Shown in pieces: positions 23,990 to 32,139 of a stretch of 33,737 bases of DNA (position 1 is the first letter of the stretch; every line of letters starts with the position of its first letter). A program made the position numbers and the translations under genes. The stretch lies in assembly GCA_050943435.1 (NCBI GenBank), contig JBMNPE010000004.1, positions 1 to 33,737 of the forward strand. Reading direction: 5' to 3'. The notes under the pieces were generated by a model. That model had not been told where the DNA came from, searched no databases, and saw only the letters and a program-made list of their open reading frames with translations. This DNA is from RGIG5675 sp050943435. Its GTDB lineage: Bacteria > Bacillota > Clostridia > Oscillospirales > Ruminococcaceae.

Positions 23990-24018
23990 ATGATAGGCCG
24001 GGTAAAAATGGGGGTCAA
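23990..24018 (-). promoter_or_regulatory. Promoter of glpK
   Basis: Minus-strand TTGACC (24013-24018), exactly 17 nt, TATCAT (23990-23995), about 44 nt before the glpK start. Confidence 0.65.
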
Positions 24019-24082
24019 TCAGCAAAGGGCATAGTTTGAAAGCCTTCTTTTCGGCACTTTGCAGACCTACATATCGGCGCCA

Positions 24083-24116
24083 TTGCCTGTTTACTGACGT
24101 GTTTTATGTTATAAAA
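24083..24116 (+). promoter_or_regulatory. Candidate promoter/operator of the GlpA-like operon
   Basis: TTGCCT (24083-24088), 16 nt, TATGTT (24105-24110) is one reading; TATAAA at 24110-24115 is an alternative -10. A pseudo-palindrome TTTTAT-GTT-ATAAAA (24102-24116) overlaps both and could be an operator. The rest of the 216-bp divergent gap 23947-24162 shows no gene. Confidence 0.35.
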
Positions 24117-24162
24117 TTAGATTCAGCAGGACAAACTGAATGAACCCTGGAGGTATCGTAAT

Positions 24163-25596
24163 TTGTCGAAAATAGCGGTAATCGGATGCGGAGTCACCGG
24201 TGCTGCTGCGGCCTACAAGCTCTCGATGTATGACGACGAGATCGTCATCATTGAGAAGGAGAACGACGTTGCAGACGGGACGACAAAAGCAAATTCGGCG
24301 ATAATCCATGCCGGGTACGACCCGGAGCCCGGAACCCTCATGGCGAAGCTCAACGTCGAGGGGACCAGGCAGGCTGAGGAGATCTGCAGGAAGCTCGACG
24401 TGCCGTACAGGCGCACAGGCTCGTACGTGCTCGCTTTCAGCGCGGAGGAAGAGAAAGTCCTTGAGAGGCTTCTGTCAAATGCTGAGGCAAACGGGGTCCC
24501 CGGGGCTGAGATAATCACGGGGGAAGAGGCACGCAGGCGCGAACCAGCCCTCTCGGAGGATGTAAAGGCTGCCCTCTGGGCTCAATCCGCAGGGATAATT
24601 AATCCCTGGGAATACTGCATAGCCATGGCCGAGACTGCAGTCAGGAACGGGGCAGAGCTCATGCTGGACACCGAAGTGACCGGAATAGAGCGGCTGGAAA
24701 AAGGATTCAGGATAAAGACGTCAAAGGGGGACGTGACAGCAGATTATGTCATCAACGCCGCCGGGGTGGATTCCGGAAGAATACACGAGATGGCGGCCCC
24801 GAAGACGTTCAATATAGTTCCCACCAAGGGAGAGTATTACGTATTCGACAAGGAAGAGGGGGACAGGGTAGGTGCCGTGATATTCCAGTGCCCCACAAGC
24901 AGGGGAAAGGGAGTCCTTGTTTCCCCGACAGTCGACGGCAATCTCATAGTCGGGCCCAACGCTGTCCCGTGCGATGCGGACGACCTGTCAGTGACTGCCT
25001 CCGGGCTCTCGGAAATCAGGGCTGCCGGGGCAAAATCGGTCCCCGGGGTCAACTACGGGGCTGCAATAAGGAATTTTGCCGGCGTCAGGGCCAACTCCGA
25101 TGCAGGCGACTTCATAATATCGATGGCCTGTCCGGGATTCCTCGACCTCGCAGGGATATGCTCTCCCGGGCTGTCATCTGCCCCGGCAATCGCCGATATG
25201 GCGATAGAGCTTCTCGAAAAGGACGGCCTTGTCCACAAAAAGAAGGAAAATGCCGTGGATTCCAGGCGGAAGATAAGGTTCAGGGAAATGGGCTTCAAAG
25301 AGCGCGAGGAGCTCGTGAAGAGCGATCCGGCATACGGCAGGGTCATCTGCAGGTGCGAGACCGTAACCGAGGGGGAGATTCGCGATGCCCTCGAGTCTCC
25401 CATACCGGCGCGGACACTCGACGGAGTCAAGAGGCGCTGCGGAACCGGAATGGGCAGGTGCCAGGGAGGATTCTGCGGGCCCAGGATCGTCGAAATCCTG
25501 GCCGAGAAATACGGGGTCGGCGAGGATATGATTGAAAAAGACAGGACAGGAAGCAGGATACTGACAGGAGAAACGAAGGGAGGCTCGGTGAAATGA
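24163..25596 (+). CDS. GlpA-like FAD-dependent glycerol-3-phosphate dehydrogenase with BFD-type [2Fe-2S] domain
   Basis: A 477-residue two-domain oxidoreductase. Residues 4-19 (IAVIGCGVTGAAAAYK) bind FAD and start a DAO-fold domain (IIHAGYDPEPG, INAAGVDS, NFAGVRANSD) reaching about residue 350. After a linker comes a BFD-like iron-sulfur domain: Cys396-x-Cys398 and Cys433-x4-Cys438 with 34 residues between the pairs. This arrangement is that of the anaerobic GlpA-type subunit that oxidises sn-glycerol-3-P to DHAP; related L-2-hydroxyacid oxidases cannot be excluded. It starts with TTG preceded by GGAGG. It is divergent from glpK and overlaps the next gene by ATGA. Confidence 0.92.
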   Translation: MSKIAVIGCGVTGAAAAYKLSMYDDEIVIIEKENDVADGTTKANSAIIHAGYDPEPGTLMAKLNVEGTRQAEEICRKLDVPYRRTGSYVLAFSAEEEKVLERLLSNAEANGVPGAEIITGEEARRREPALSEDVKAALWAQSAGIINPWEYCIAMAETAVRNGAELMLDTEVTGIERLEKGFRIKTSKGDVTADYVINAAGVDSGRIHEMAAPKTFNIVPTKGEYYVFDKEEGDRVGAVIFQCPTSRGKGVLVSPTVDGNLIVGPNAVPCDADDLSVTASGLSEIRAAGAKSVPGVNYGAAIRNFAGVRANSDAGDFIISMACPGFLDLAGICSPGLSSAPAIADMAIELLEKDGLVHKKKENAVDSRRKIRFREMGFKEREELVKSDPAYGRVICRCETVTEGEIRDALESPIPARTLDGVKRRCGTGMGRCQGGFCGPRIVEILAEKYGVGEDMIEKDRTGSRILTGETKGGSVK

Positions 25597-26843
25597 GGGA
25601 TCTTATCGTCATAGGGGCCGGGCCTGCCGGGCTTGCCGCGGCCGAGGAGGCTGCAGCATCCGGGCTCAAGGACATACTCCTCATAGAGAGGGATGACTTC
25701 CTTGGCGGAATACTCAACCAGTGCATTCACAACGGGTTCGGGCTCCACTATTTCAAGGAGGAGCTCACAGGGCCGGAATACGCCGCCAGGTTCATAGACA
25801 GGCTAGAAGGCACATCCATTGAGACTGCCCTCGGAACTATGGTGCTCGACATCTCCCCGGACCTCACTGTCACATCGGTCTCCAAGGACAGGGGGCTCGT
25901 ATCTGAGAAAGCCAGGGCAGTGATACTGGCAATGGGCTGCCGGGAGAGGGCCAGAGGGGCTATTGGAATTCCGGGGACAAGGCCCGCGGGAATATTCACC
26001 GCCGGGGCGGCCCAGAGATACGTCAACATAGACGGTTATATGGTCGGGAAAAGGGTCGTGATCCTCGGCTCCGGCGACATAGGCCTGATAATGGCGAGGA
26101 GACTCACCCTCGAAGGAGCCGAGGTGCTTGCGTGCGTCGAGATGATGCCGTTTACGAGCGGGCTCCAGAGGAACATTTCCCAGTGCCTCAATGACTTCGG
26201 GATCCCCCTGTATCTCTCACACACAGTGACAGAGATAAGGGGGAAAAACAGGGTGGAGCAGGTCGTCGTGAGCGAGGTCGACCAGTCCCACAGGCCGATA
26301 CCGGGTACTGAGACGGTCTATGACTGCGACACGCTGCTTCTGTCAGTCGGACTGATACCTGAAAACGAGCTCACGAGGAAGGCCGGGATAGAGATAGACA
26401 GGAGGACCAAAGGCGCCGTCGTCACTGACGACATGCAGACGACCCTCGACGGTGTCTTTGCGTGCGGAAATGTGCTCCAGGTGCACGATCTGGTCGACAA
26501 TGTCACGGCCGAGGCCATAAGGGCGGGCAGGAGCGCCGCGCAGTACGTGCTGAGCGGCAGGAAGAGGACGTCCTGCTATGATGTTGCCCCTTCCGGGTCT
26601 GCATCATATGTCGTCCCGCAGAAAATACGCTGCGACGCCGAAGGGAACGTGACTCTTTCATTCCGCGTCAGGAGCACGATCCCATCCGGAAAGATAGAAC
26701 TCAGGCAGGGAGACAGAAAAATAGTGTCTCTCAAAAGAAGCGACATGACGCCGGGGGCAATGCAGCAGATTGTGGTGCCCATGAAGCTCATGGAAGGGCT
26801 CAATCCGGACAGCGGCCTGACACTCGACGTCGGGGAGGCATGA
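25593..26843 (+). CDS. NAD(P)/FAD-dependent oxidoreductase, partner of the GlpA-like subunit
   Basis: A 416-residue pyridine nucleotide-disulfide-type flavoprotein. The FAD motif LIVIGAGPAGLAAAEEAA is at residues 4-21 and the NAD(P) motif VVILGSGDIGLIMARRL near 149-165; ILNQCIHNGFG and VFACGNVLQVHDLVD are typical of the GlpB-like or NADH-linked partner found after GlpA-type genes in Firmicutes. It probably passes electrons between the GlpA-like subunit and NAD(P) or another carrier; there is no membrane anchor. The start overlaps the previous stop (ATGA) and DUF1667 follows 3 nt after its stop, so the three form one complex by context. Confidence 0.92.
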   Translation: MRDLIVIGAGPAGLAAAEEAAASGLKDILLIERDDFLGGILNQCIHNGFGLHYFKEELTGPEYAARFIDRLEGTSIETALGTMVLDISPDLTVTSVSKDRGLVSEKARAVILAMGCRERARGAIGIPGTRPAGIFTAGAAQRYVNIDGYMVGKRVVILGSGDIGLIMARRLTLEGAEVLACVEMMPFTSGLQRNISQCLNDFGIPLYLSHTVTEIRGKNRVEQVVVSEVDQSHRPIPGTETVYDCDTLLLSVGLIPENELTRKAGIEIDRRTKGAVVTDDMQTTLDGVFACGNVLQVHDLVDNVTAEAIRAGRSAAQYVLSGRKRTSCYDVAPSGSASYVVPQKIRCDAEGNVTLSFRVRSTIPSGKIELRQGDRKIVSLKRSDMTPGAMQQIVVPMKLMEGLNPDSGLTLDVGEA

Positions 26844-26846
26844 CAA

Positions 26847-27200
26847 ATGGAAATGATCTGCATCAACTGCCCCAAGGGCTGCAGGCTCAGGGCTGAAAAG
26901 ACCGCGGACGGATGGGAGATAAGCGGATACTCCTGTCCCCGCGGAAAGGAATATGCATATTCTGAAGTGACTGATCCGAGGAGAACCCTGACTTCCACCG
27001 TCGTGGTGAAATCCGGGGCCATAAGGAGATGCCCCATGAAATCGGCGTCCCCGATCCCCAAGGATCTTGTGAAGGAAGCTGCAAAGGCCCTGGACGGAGT
27101 GGTTCTTGAGGCCCCTGTGAGAATAGGGGACATAGTCGTAAAGGACATTCTCGGCACGGGCTGCGATATTGTGGCCACGAGGAACATCGACAGGATATGA
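26847..27200 (+). CDS. DUF1667 domain protein
   Basis: A 117-residue cysteine-rich protein. Cys5, Cys8 and Cys12 in CINCPKGC and Cys30 in YSCPRG form a small metal or iron-sulfur site, followed by SEVTDPRRTLTSTV and RRCPMKS (Cys62), the DUF1667 pattern. The family occurs as the third gene of glpA/glpB-like operons, so it is probably an electron-transfer or assembly subunit of that dehydrogenase; its exact function is not established. It overlaps the kinase gene start by 4 bp. Confidence 0.9.
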   Translation: MEMICINCPKGCRLRAEKTADGWEISGYSCPRGKEYAYSEVTDPRRTLTSTVVVKSGAIRRCPMKSASPIPKDLVKEAAKALDGVVLEAPVRIGDIVVKDILGTGCDIVATRNIDRI

Positions 27201-28138
27201 GCGGACCCAGATTCCTGATAACCGGCGCGGCGATGATAGACAACCTCCATTTCGCCGGCGGAGAGCAGGTCAACGGAATAATGGGAGGCTGCGGCATCTA
27301 TTCCCTCGCCGGGGCATCGCTGTTCTACGACGGCTGCACTGCCCTGGTCGGCGTGGGAAAGGACTTTTCCCAGTATTACGGGGAGTGGATAAAGAATAAC
27401 GGCATAGATACCAGGGGCTTTCTCGTGAGGGATGAGCACACGGCGCAGACCGTGCTCACATACCACAGCGACGGAAGCTATGACAGCAGAAACATCTATT
27501 CGGGAAAGCCCGGAATGCATTCAAAGGCCCTGGAACTCGGCATGGAGGATCTTTTTCCCCTCCTCCGGGGGGTAGAGGCCTTATATCTCTATTCAGACAT
27601 AGACGGAGTCTACGGGGACGCATATGTCCTCAAGAGGCACTTCGGCTACAAGATAATGTGGGAGGCCCCCAACTGGATAGGACCTGACTATCTGCCGGTG
27701 CTCCTGAGGACTGTTGACAAATGCGACTACTGGTCCATCAACAGGAAGGAAGCGCGGTCGGTTTTCTCCGTGGATACAGACGACAGGGCTATAGGAGGCA
27801 TCAGGACCATAGGAAAGCCGTGCTATTTCAGGACAGGCCGGGAAGGGGCGTACATGGTCATGCCGGACGAAGTGTTCAAAATCCCGTGTGCGGTCATACC
27901 CGGCACGCCGGAGGGCGGAGGGGACCTTTCCACAGGATGCGGGAACTGCTCCACAGCCGCAGTCATGGCGGGACTTGCTGACGGGAAAAATCCCCTCACT
28001 GCAGGGATCATGGGCAGCGTCGCAGCCGGATACAACGCCATGCAGTACGGCCCGCACAGGGATCTCGGAAGAGAGACAAGGCGTGAGGCGGAGAAAATCG
28101 TGAGCACAATGCTGGCTCAGTACATGAAGGGACAGTGA
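27197..28138 (+). CDS. PfkB/ribokinase-family carbohydrate kinase
   Basis: A 313-residue kinase of the ribokinase superfamily. The N-terminal MGGCGIYSLAGASLF (29-43) matches the GGxxxNxAxxxARLG signature region; CDYWSINRKEARSVF (176-190) is the NxxE phosphate-loop segment; the C-terminal signature is LSTGCGNCSTAAVMAG. In most members that segment reads DTTGAGD, with the final Asp as catalytic base; here the equivalent is Asn250. Other residues of the fold look intact. The phosphorylated substrate is unknown (sugar, nucleoside or vitamin are all possible). It overlaps genes on both sides, placing it in the glp-like operon. Confidence 0.88.
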   Translation: MSGPRFLITGAAMIDNLHFAGGEQVNGIMGGCGIYSLAGASLFYDGCTALVGVGKDFSQYYGEWIKNNGIDTRGFLVRDEHTAQTVLTYHSDGSYDSRNIYSGKPGMHSKALELGMEDLFPLLRGVEALYLYSDIDGVYGDAYVLKRHFGYKIMWEAPNWIGPDYLPVLLRTVDKCDYWSINRKEARSVFSVDTDDRAIGGIRTIGKPCYFRTGREGAYMVMPDEVFKIPCAVIPGTPEGGGDLSTGCGNCSTAAVMAGLADGKNPLTAGIMGSVAAGYNAMQYGPHRDLGRETRREAEKIVSTMLAQYMKGQ

Positions 28139-29487
28139 AGACATTGAAATATCCGAGAAACGTTCCATCAACTGCGGGCAGGACCATGTCCGCTGAAGGC
28201 GGGGAAATGGAGCTTCCCCGCAGCTTCGGAGACAGGATGATACTTCGAGGGGGACGCGTCATCGACCCTCTCAACGGAACTGACTGCATCAGGGATGTTG
28301 TGATTGAAAAAAACAGGCTTGAAGGCTCCTTTGAACACGTTGAAGCCAAAAAAGGCGACAGGATCGTAGACTGCACCGGGCTGCTTGTGCTGCCCGGGCT
28401 CATAGACATGCATGTGCACCTCGGGGATCTCTTCGAGGTCTCTACCGACCCGATTTCCCATGCGGCTGCCGACGGGGTCACAATGGGGCTTTCCCCCGGG
28501 GCGGGAAACACCTTCCTTGCGCCGTCGCTGCTGGGGGCAGAGGTGGACAGGGGAGTCCCTATCAACCTCGGGCTCTACATAGGAGCCGCCGCAATGATGT
28601 CCACAATGCTCTCCAAGGAGGAGCTCGTTCTCCTTTTTGAGGGGAAGCTCGATCCGGGCACTGCCGCGGAGAAAATGACGAGGAATGCCATTGGAAACAC
28701 CACTGCCCCGTTTGCAGTGGGGATTAAGGACCACATGGGACACTTCCTCATGCCTGACGACAGGATACGGGATGTATTCGAGATAACGGACAGGGCGGGA
28801 CTCGTATACATGAGCCATACCCAGGACCCGGCCCATGCAGAGAGGATGGTATCGCTTTCAGACGGGCATCCGCTGCACCTGGCACACGCAACGGCAGCCG
28901 GATGCGGAACGCATGACGATCCTGAAAGGGGTATGAAGAGGGTCCTTGATCTTGTAGGCGGAAATGTCACAGCAGAATTCGTCACGACCATGCTGAGGCC
29001 CAACAGGGGCAACAGGGAAGGCCTTGTGATGACCGAGGGATCCAGGGACCTTGCGCTTCAGGCACTGGCAGACGGAAAGGTCAAGATACTGGTTTCGGAC
29101 GGGCAGAACGATGCCACCATGAAGGGCTTCGGGGACACGAGGGACGATGTCCCGGCAATACTGGAACTGGCCGAGGAGGGCGTCGTGACACTCCCTGATG
29201 CCGTCGCCATGATGACGTGCAATCCGGCAGAACTCCTCTCCGAGAGGACGCACAACCCGTTCTTCCGCCGCGAAACAGGCCATCTTGGAAAGGGAGCCCT
29301 GGCCAACGTCACGGTCGTCGATCCGGTCAAAAAATACGCAGTTTACACAATCGTAAACGGCAGGATAACAGCCTTTGAGGGAAGAACCCTGCGCAGCGGA
29401 TACGGCGCTGGCGGCTGGATAAGCAGGTTTGGAATGGCCGAGAGAACCGGCGTCGGTGATTTTCCGATGTTTTCGGTGGAAGTGTGA
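28135..29487 (+). CDS. Amidohydrolase family protein (dihydroorotase/hydantoinase-like)
   Basis: A 450-residue metal-dependent hydrolase of the amidohydrolase superfamily. The first metal site His93-x-His95 is in LIDMHVHLGD; Lys198 in GIKDHMGH is the likely bridging carboxylated lysine; His228 (YMSHTQD), His251 (LHLAHATAAG) and Asp322 (LVSDGQND) complete the binuclear set. The N-terminal and C-terminal beta-sandwich parts (RGGRVIDPLNG; GHLGKGALANVTVVDP) are typical. The family opens cyclic amides or hydrolyses acyl-amino compounds. A GTG at 28135 overlapping the kinase stop (GTGA) is taken as start; ATGs at 28186 and 28207 are alternatives because the first ~30 residues precede the conserved domain. 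Substrate unknown. Confidence 0.88.
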   Translation: MKTLKYPRNVPSTAGRTMSAEGGEMELPRSFGDRMILRGGRVIDPLNGTDCIRDVVIEKNRLEGSFEHVEAKKGDRIVDCTGLLVLPGLIDMHVHLGDLFEVSTDPISHAAADGVTMGLSPGAGNTFLAPSLLGAEVDRGVPINLGLYIGAAAMMSTMLSKEELVLLFEGKLDPGTAAEKMTRNAIGNTTAPFAVGIKDHMGHFLMPDDRIRDVFEITDRAGLVYMSHTQDPAHAERMVSLSDGHPLHLAHATAAGCGTHDDPERGMKRVLDLVGGNVTAEFVTTMLRPNRGNREGLVMTEGSRDLALQALADGKVKILVSDGQNDATMKGFGDTRDDVPAILELAEEGVVTLPDAVAMMTCNPAELLSERTHNPFFRRETGHLGKGALANVTVVDPVKKYAVYTIVNGRITAFEGRTLRSGYGAGGWISRFGMAERTGVGDFPMFSVEV

Positions 29488-30623
29488 TGCAGATGGATGA
29501 AATAGAGCTCCTTAAAAGATTTGTAAAGACAGACACATCCCATCCCGAGGGAAACGAGAAGAGGATGACAGACATCCTCTGCGGGCTCTGGCCCGATACC
29601 GCTGAAAAGACGCTCATAAGGCACTCTGACTCGAGATATTCACTCATAGTGCGGATAAAAGGAAGGCAGAAAACCCCGGGGACGGCATTCCTCGCACATA
29701 TTGACACTGTCGCCTTTGGGGACAGGGATCTCTGGACAAGGGACCCGCTCTCGGCCGAGATAGTCGGGAATGAGCTCTGGGGACGCGGATCCGTAGACAT
29801 GAAGGGCGGATGCGCCGCCATTACGGCAGCAGGGATAGAGCTCCTTGGGCAGGGATTTGTTCCTGAGCACGACATGCTCTTCTGCTACACTGCTGACGAG
29901 GAGGAGTACGGCACTGGAATAAGGTCCATGGTGTCCGGCGGATACCTGGACGGCATCTCAAGGGTGATTGTATGCGAGCCTTCAGGGCTCAAGACAGGAT
30001 GCTGCGAAAAGGGCTGCATATGGATAAGCCTGAGGGTGACCGGCTGCCAGTCCCACGCATCGAGGCCTGAGCAGGGGCTCAACGCCGCCGAGGGAGCCAT
30101 AAGGATAATCTCCGAATTCAAGGCCGGGATGGACACTTCCTCCCTGGACAGTCTGCTCGGCAGGAACACCTGTTCGCTCACCGTGTTCAAAAGCGGTGTA
30201 GGCAGCAACATAGTCCCTCCGTCTGCAGAAGCAGTTGTCGACATCAGGACGATACCAGGAACCTCAAATGAAAAGCTCATTGAGGCGTTCAGGGAGTGCT
30301 GCAGGAAGCTCTGCTCTGAGGATCCGAGATGGAAGGCCGAGGCGGAGGTCATCAACGACAGGGCCGCGGCGGGAATGGATCCCGACGGGGAATTCACAAA
30401 ATCGATAATGGAGACCGCCCGGAGCGAGGGGATAGAGACCAGGCCTGCCGGGATATACTTCTACACGGACATATCGCAGGTTGTCGGGAAGCTTGACGTC
30501 GATTTCTGCATTATAGGCCCGGGCGACGAACTCATGTGCCACAAGACCGACGAGAGGATCGATGTGGACCAGGTGAAAAAGGCCAAGAAGCTGTACCTGG
30601 CGCTCATAAAGAAGCTGCAGTAA
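29487..30623 (+). CDS. M20 family metallopeptidase (ArgE/DapE-like)
   Basis: A 378-residue zinc amidohydrolase/peptidase. Metal and catalytic residues: His71 and Asp73 (AHIDTVAF), Asp104 (GSVDMKGG), the Glu cluster 138-140 (TADEEEYG), Glu164 (CEPSG) and a C-terminal His in LMCHKTDERIDV. The dimerisation domain lies near residues 170-290. Relatives remove acyl groups from amino acids (ArgE, DapE) or act in carbamoyl and purine-derived amide breakdown (YgeY-type); the substrate is not known. The ATG at 29487 shares one base with the upstream TGA and has GGTGGAAG before it; a GTG one codon earlier is possible. Last gene of the six-gene operon. Confidence 0.9.
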   Translation: MQMDEIELLKRFVKTDTSHPEGNEKRMTDILCGLWPDTAEKTLIRHSDSRYSLIVRIKGRQKTPGTAFLAHIDTVAFGDRDLWTRDPLSAEIVGNELWGRGSVDMKGGCAAITAAGIELLGQGFVPEHDMLFCYTADEEEYGTGIRSMVSGGYLDGISRVIVCEPSGLKTGCCEKGCIWISLRVTGCQSHASRPEQGLNAAEGAIRIISEFKAGMDTSSLDSLLGRNTCSLTVFKSGVGSNIVPPSAEAVVDIRTIPGTSNEKLIEAFRECCRKLCSEDPRWKAEAEVINDRAAAGMDPDGEFTKSIMETARSEGIETRPAGIYFYTDISQVVGKLDVDFCIIGPGDELMCHKTDERIDVDQVKKAKKLYLALIKKLQ

Positions 30624-30645
30624 TACATAAAAAACTGCAGTAATA
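30615..30645 (+). repeat. Direct repeat of CTGCAGTAATA at the end of the M20 gene
   Basis: CTGCAGTAATA occurs at 30615-30625 (containing the stop codon) and again at 30635-30645, with a 20-bp period. It looks like a small tandem duplication of the gene end. Confidence 0.6.
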
Positions 30646-30649
30646 GAAA

Positions 30650-30675
30650 TGGGCCGCGGGATTTCCCGCGGCCCA
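30650..30675. terminator. Bidirectional terminator between the M20 gene and glgA
   Basis: An 11-bp GC-rich stem TGGGCCGCGGG/CCCGCGGCCCA around ATTT. It lies between convergent stops; the minus-strand tail TTTCTATTA and the plus-strand tail CGCTTTATG are moderately T-rich. Confidence 0.8.
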
Positions 30676-30695
30676 CGCTTTATGAATTTTCCTGT

Positions 30696-32117
30696 TCACC
30701 AGAGATTGAGCATCTCGTTGTAGAGCCCCGTGTAGCTCACTGCGGCGCGCTTCCAGGATGAATCGTATGCCATGTCGCGCTTCATGAGGACCTCCCATCT
30801 CTTCGGGTCCTCGTATACTGCCTTTGCGCGCAGGCAGGCGCCGAGCATGTCGTGTGCATTGTAGCTCTTGAAGGTGAATCCGTTGCCCTTTCCGTCCCCG
30901 CTGTCCGTGATCGTGTCCTTGAGGCCTCCGGTCTCCCTGACTATCGGGACTGTACCGTAGCGCATTGCTATCATCTGGGAGAGGCCGCACGGCTCGAATT
31001 TGGAAGGCATGAGGAACATGTCGGAACCCGCATATATCTTCCTCGCGAGCACAGGGTCGAATGCCAGCTCGAGCCCGAATCGGCCCGGATACTTGCCGGC
31101 GAAATACTTGAAGGTCTCCTCGTAGGAGTAGTCCCCGGACCCGAGCATCACCACGTAGAGCCCGCACGTCATCATGTAGTCGAGGATGTACTTCACGAGA
31201 TCGAGGCCCTTCTGGGCAACCATCCTCGTGACCAGGCTTATGACGGGACCGGCGTTCTTCTCGAGCCCGAATCTCTCTATGACCTCCTCGCGGCACTTTT
31301 TCTTCCCGGAGAGGTTGCTGGCTGAGAAGTTTGCGGCGAGGCTCTTGTCCGTCTCCGGATTGTAGAGCTCGGTGTCTATCCCGTTGAGGATTCCGCATGT
31401 CTTGTACTGGCAGCTGCGGATTATCGGGTCGAGGCCGTATGCATACCACGAATCGGTGATCTCACGGGCATATGTCGGGCTGACCGTGGTCACCTTGTCC
31501 GAGCTCACGATTGCGGCCTTCATGAAGTTGGCGCATCCCTGGTACTCCATGACGCCTGACATGCTCTTCGGCATGCCCAGGACATCGTCGAGGAGCTCCA
31601 TGCCGTATTTGCCCTGGTACTGGATGTTGTGGATCGTGAACAGGGTCTTTATGCCGGAATACTTTGGGTTCTGCCTGTAGAATGCGTTGATGTAGACGTT
31701 TACCAGGGCGGATTCCCAGTCGTTGGAGTGGATGATGTCAGGTGTGAAATCTATATGCTGGAGCATCTCCAGCACGGCCTTCGAATAGAACGCAAACCTC
31801 TCGGCGTCGTCGTAGTATCCGTAGAGGCCGGACCTCTTGAAATAATACTCGTTGTCGATGAAGTAGAAGGTAACTCCCTCATGCACGAGCTTGAAGATGC
31901 CGCAGTACTGATTCCTCCAAGAGAGAGGAACATTGAAGTTGCAGATGTATTTCATCTTGAGGCGGTATTCGCTCTTGATATCGCTGTAGAGCGGCATTAC
32001 CACCCTTGTGTCGATTCCCGAGGCATTGAGAGCCTTCGGCAGGGCCGAGGAGACATCTCCGAGACCTCCGGACACTGCGAACGGAGCGGCTTCGCTTGTG
32101 ACGAAAAGAACCTTCAT
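30696..32117 (-). CDS. glgA: Glycogen synthase (ADP-glucose type)
   Basis: A 473-residue GT5 glucosyltransferase that elongates alpha-1,4-glucan from ADP-glucose. The N-terminal SEAAPFAVSGGLGDV (8-22) is the ADP-glucose loop; in the E. coli enzyme this is KTGGL, with Lys15, while here the equivalent residue is Val15. TIHNIQYQG, NGIDTELYNP, VTRMVAQKGLDL and the C-terminal E-x7-E region MPSKFEPCGLSQMIAMRYG are intact. AGGAGGG precedes the ATG. It lies 22 nt after glgD at the end of the glgC-glgD-glgA operon, with a terminator beyond. Confidence 0.95.
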   Translation of the reverse strand: MKVLFVTSEAAPFAVSGGLGDVSSALPKALNASGIDTRVVMPLYSDIKSEYRLKMKYICNFNVPLSWRNQYCGIFKLVHEGVTFYFIDNEYYFKRSGLYGYYDDAERFAFYSKAVLEMLQHIDFTPDIIHSNDWESALVNVYINAFYRQNPKYSGIKTLFTIHNIQYQGKYGMELLDDVLGMPKSMSGVMEYQGCANFMKAAIVSSDKVTTVSPTYAREITDSWYAYGLDPIIRSCQYKTCGILNGIDTELYNPETDKSLAANFSASNLSGKKKCREEVIERFGLEKNAGPVISLVTRMVAQKGLDLVKYILDYMMTCGLYVVMLGSGDYSYEETFKYFAGKYPGRFGLELAFDPVLARKIYAGSDMFLMPSKFEPCGLSQMIAMRYGTVPIVRETGGLKDTITDSGDGKGNGFTFKSYNAHDMLGACLRAKAVYEDPKRWEVLMKRDMAYDSSWKRAAVSYTGLYNEMLNLW

Positions 32118-32139
32118 GATATCCCTCCTGGAATGCTGC

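Noticed and set aside
26576..27520. 314-codon minus-strand open frame opposite the GlpB-like, DUF1667 and kinase genes
   Set aside because: It is antisense to three well-supported genes, has no recognisable domain, and its composition is that of a shadow frame.
30604..31449. 281-codon minus-strand open frame within glgA in another frame
   Set aside because: Arg/His/Gly-rich shadow of glgA and of the terminator region; not protein-like.
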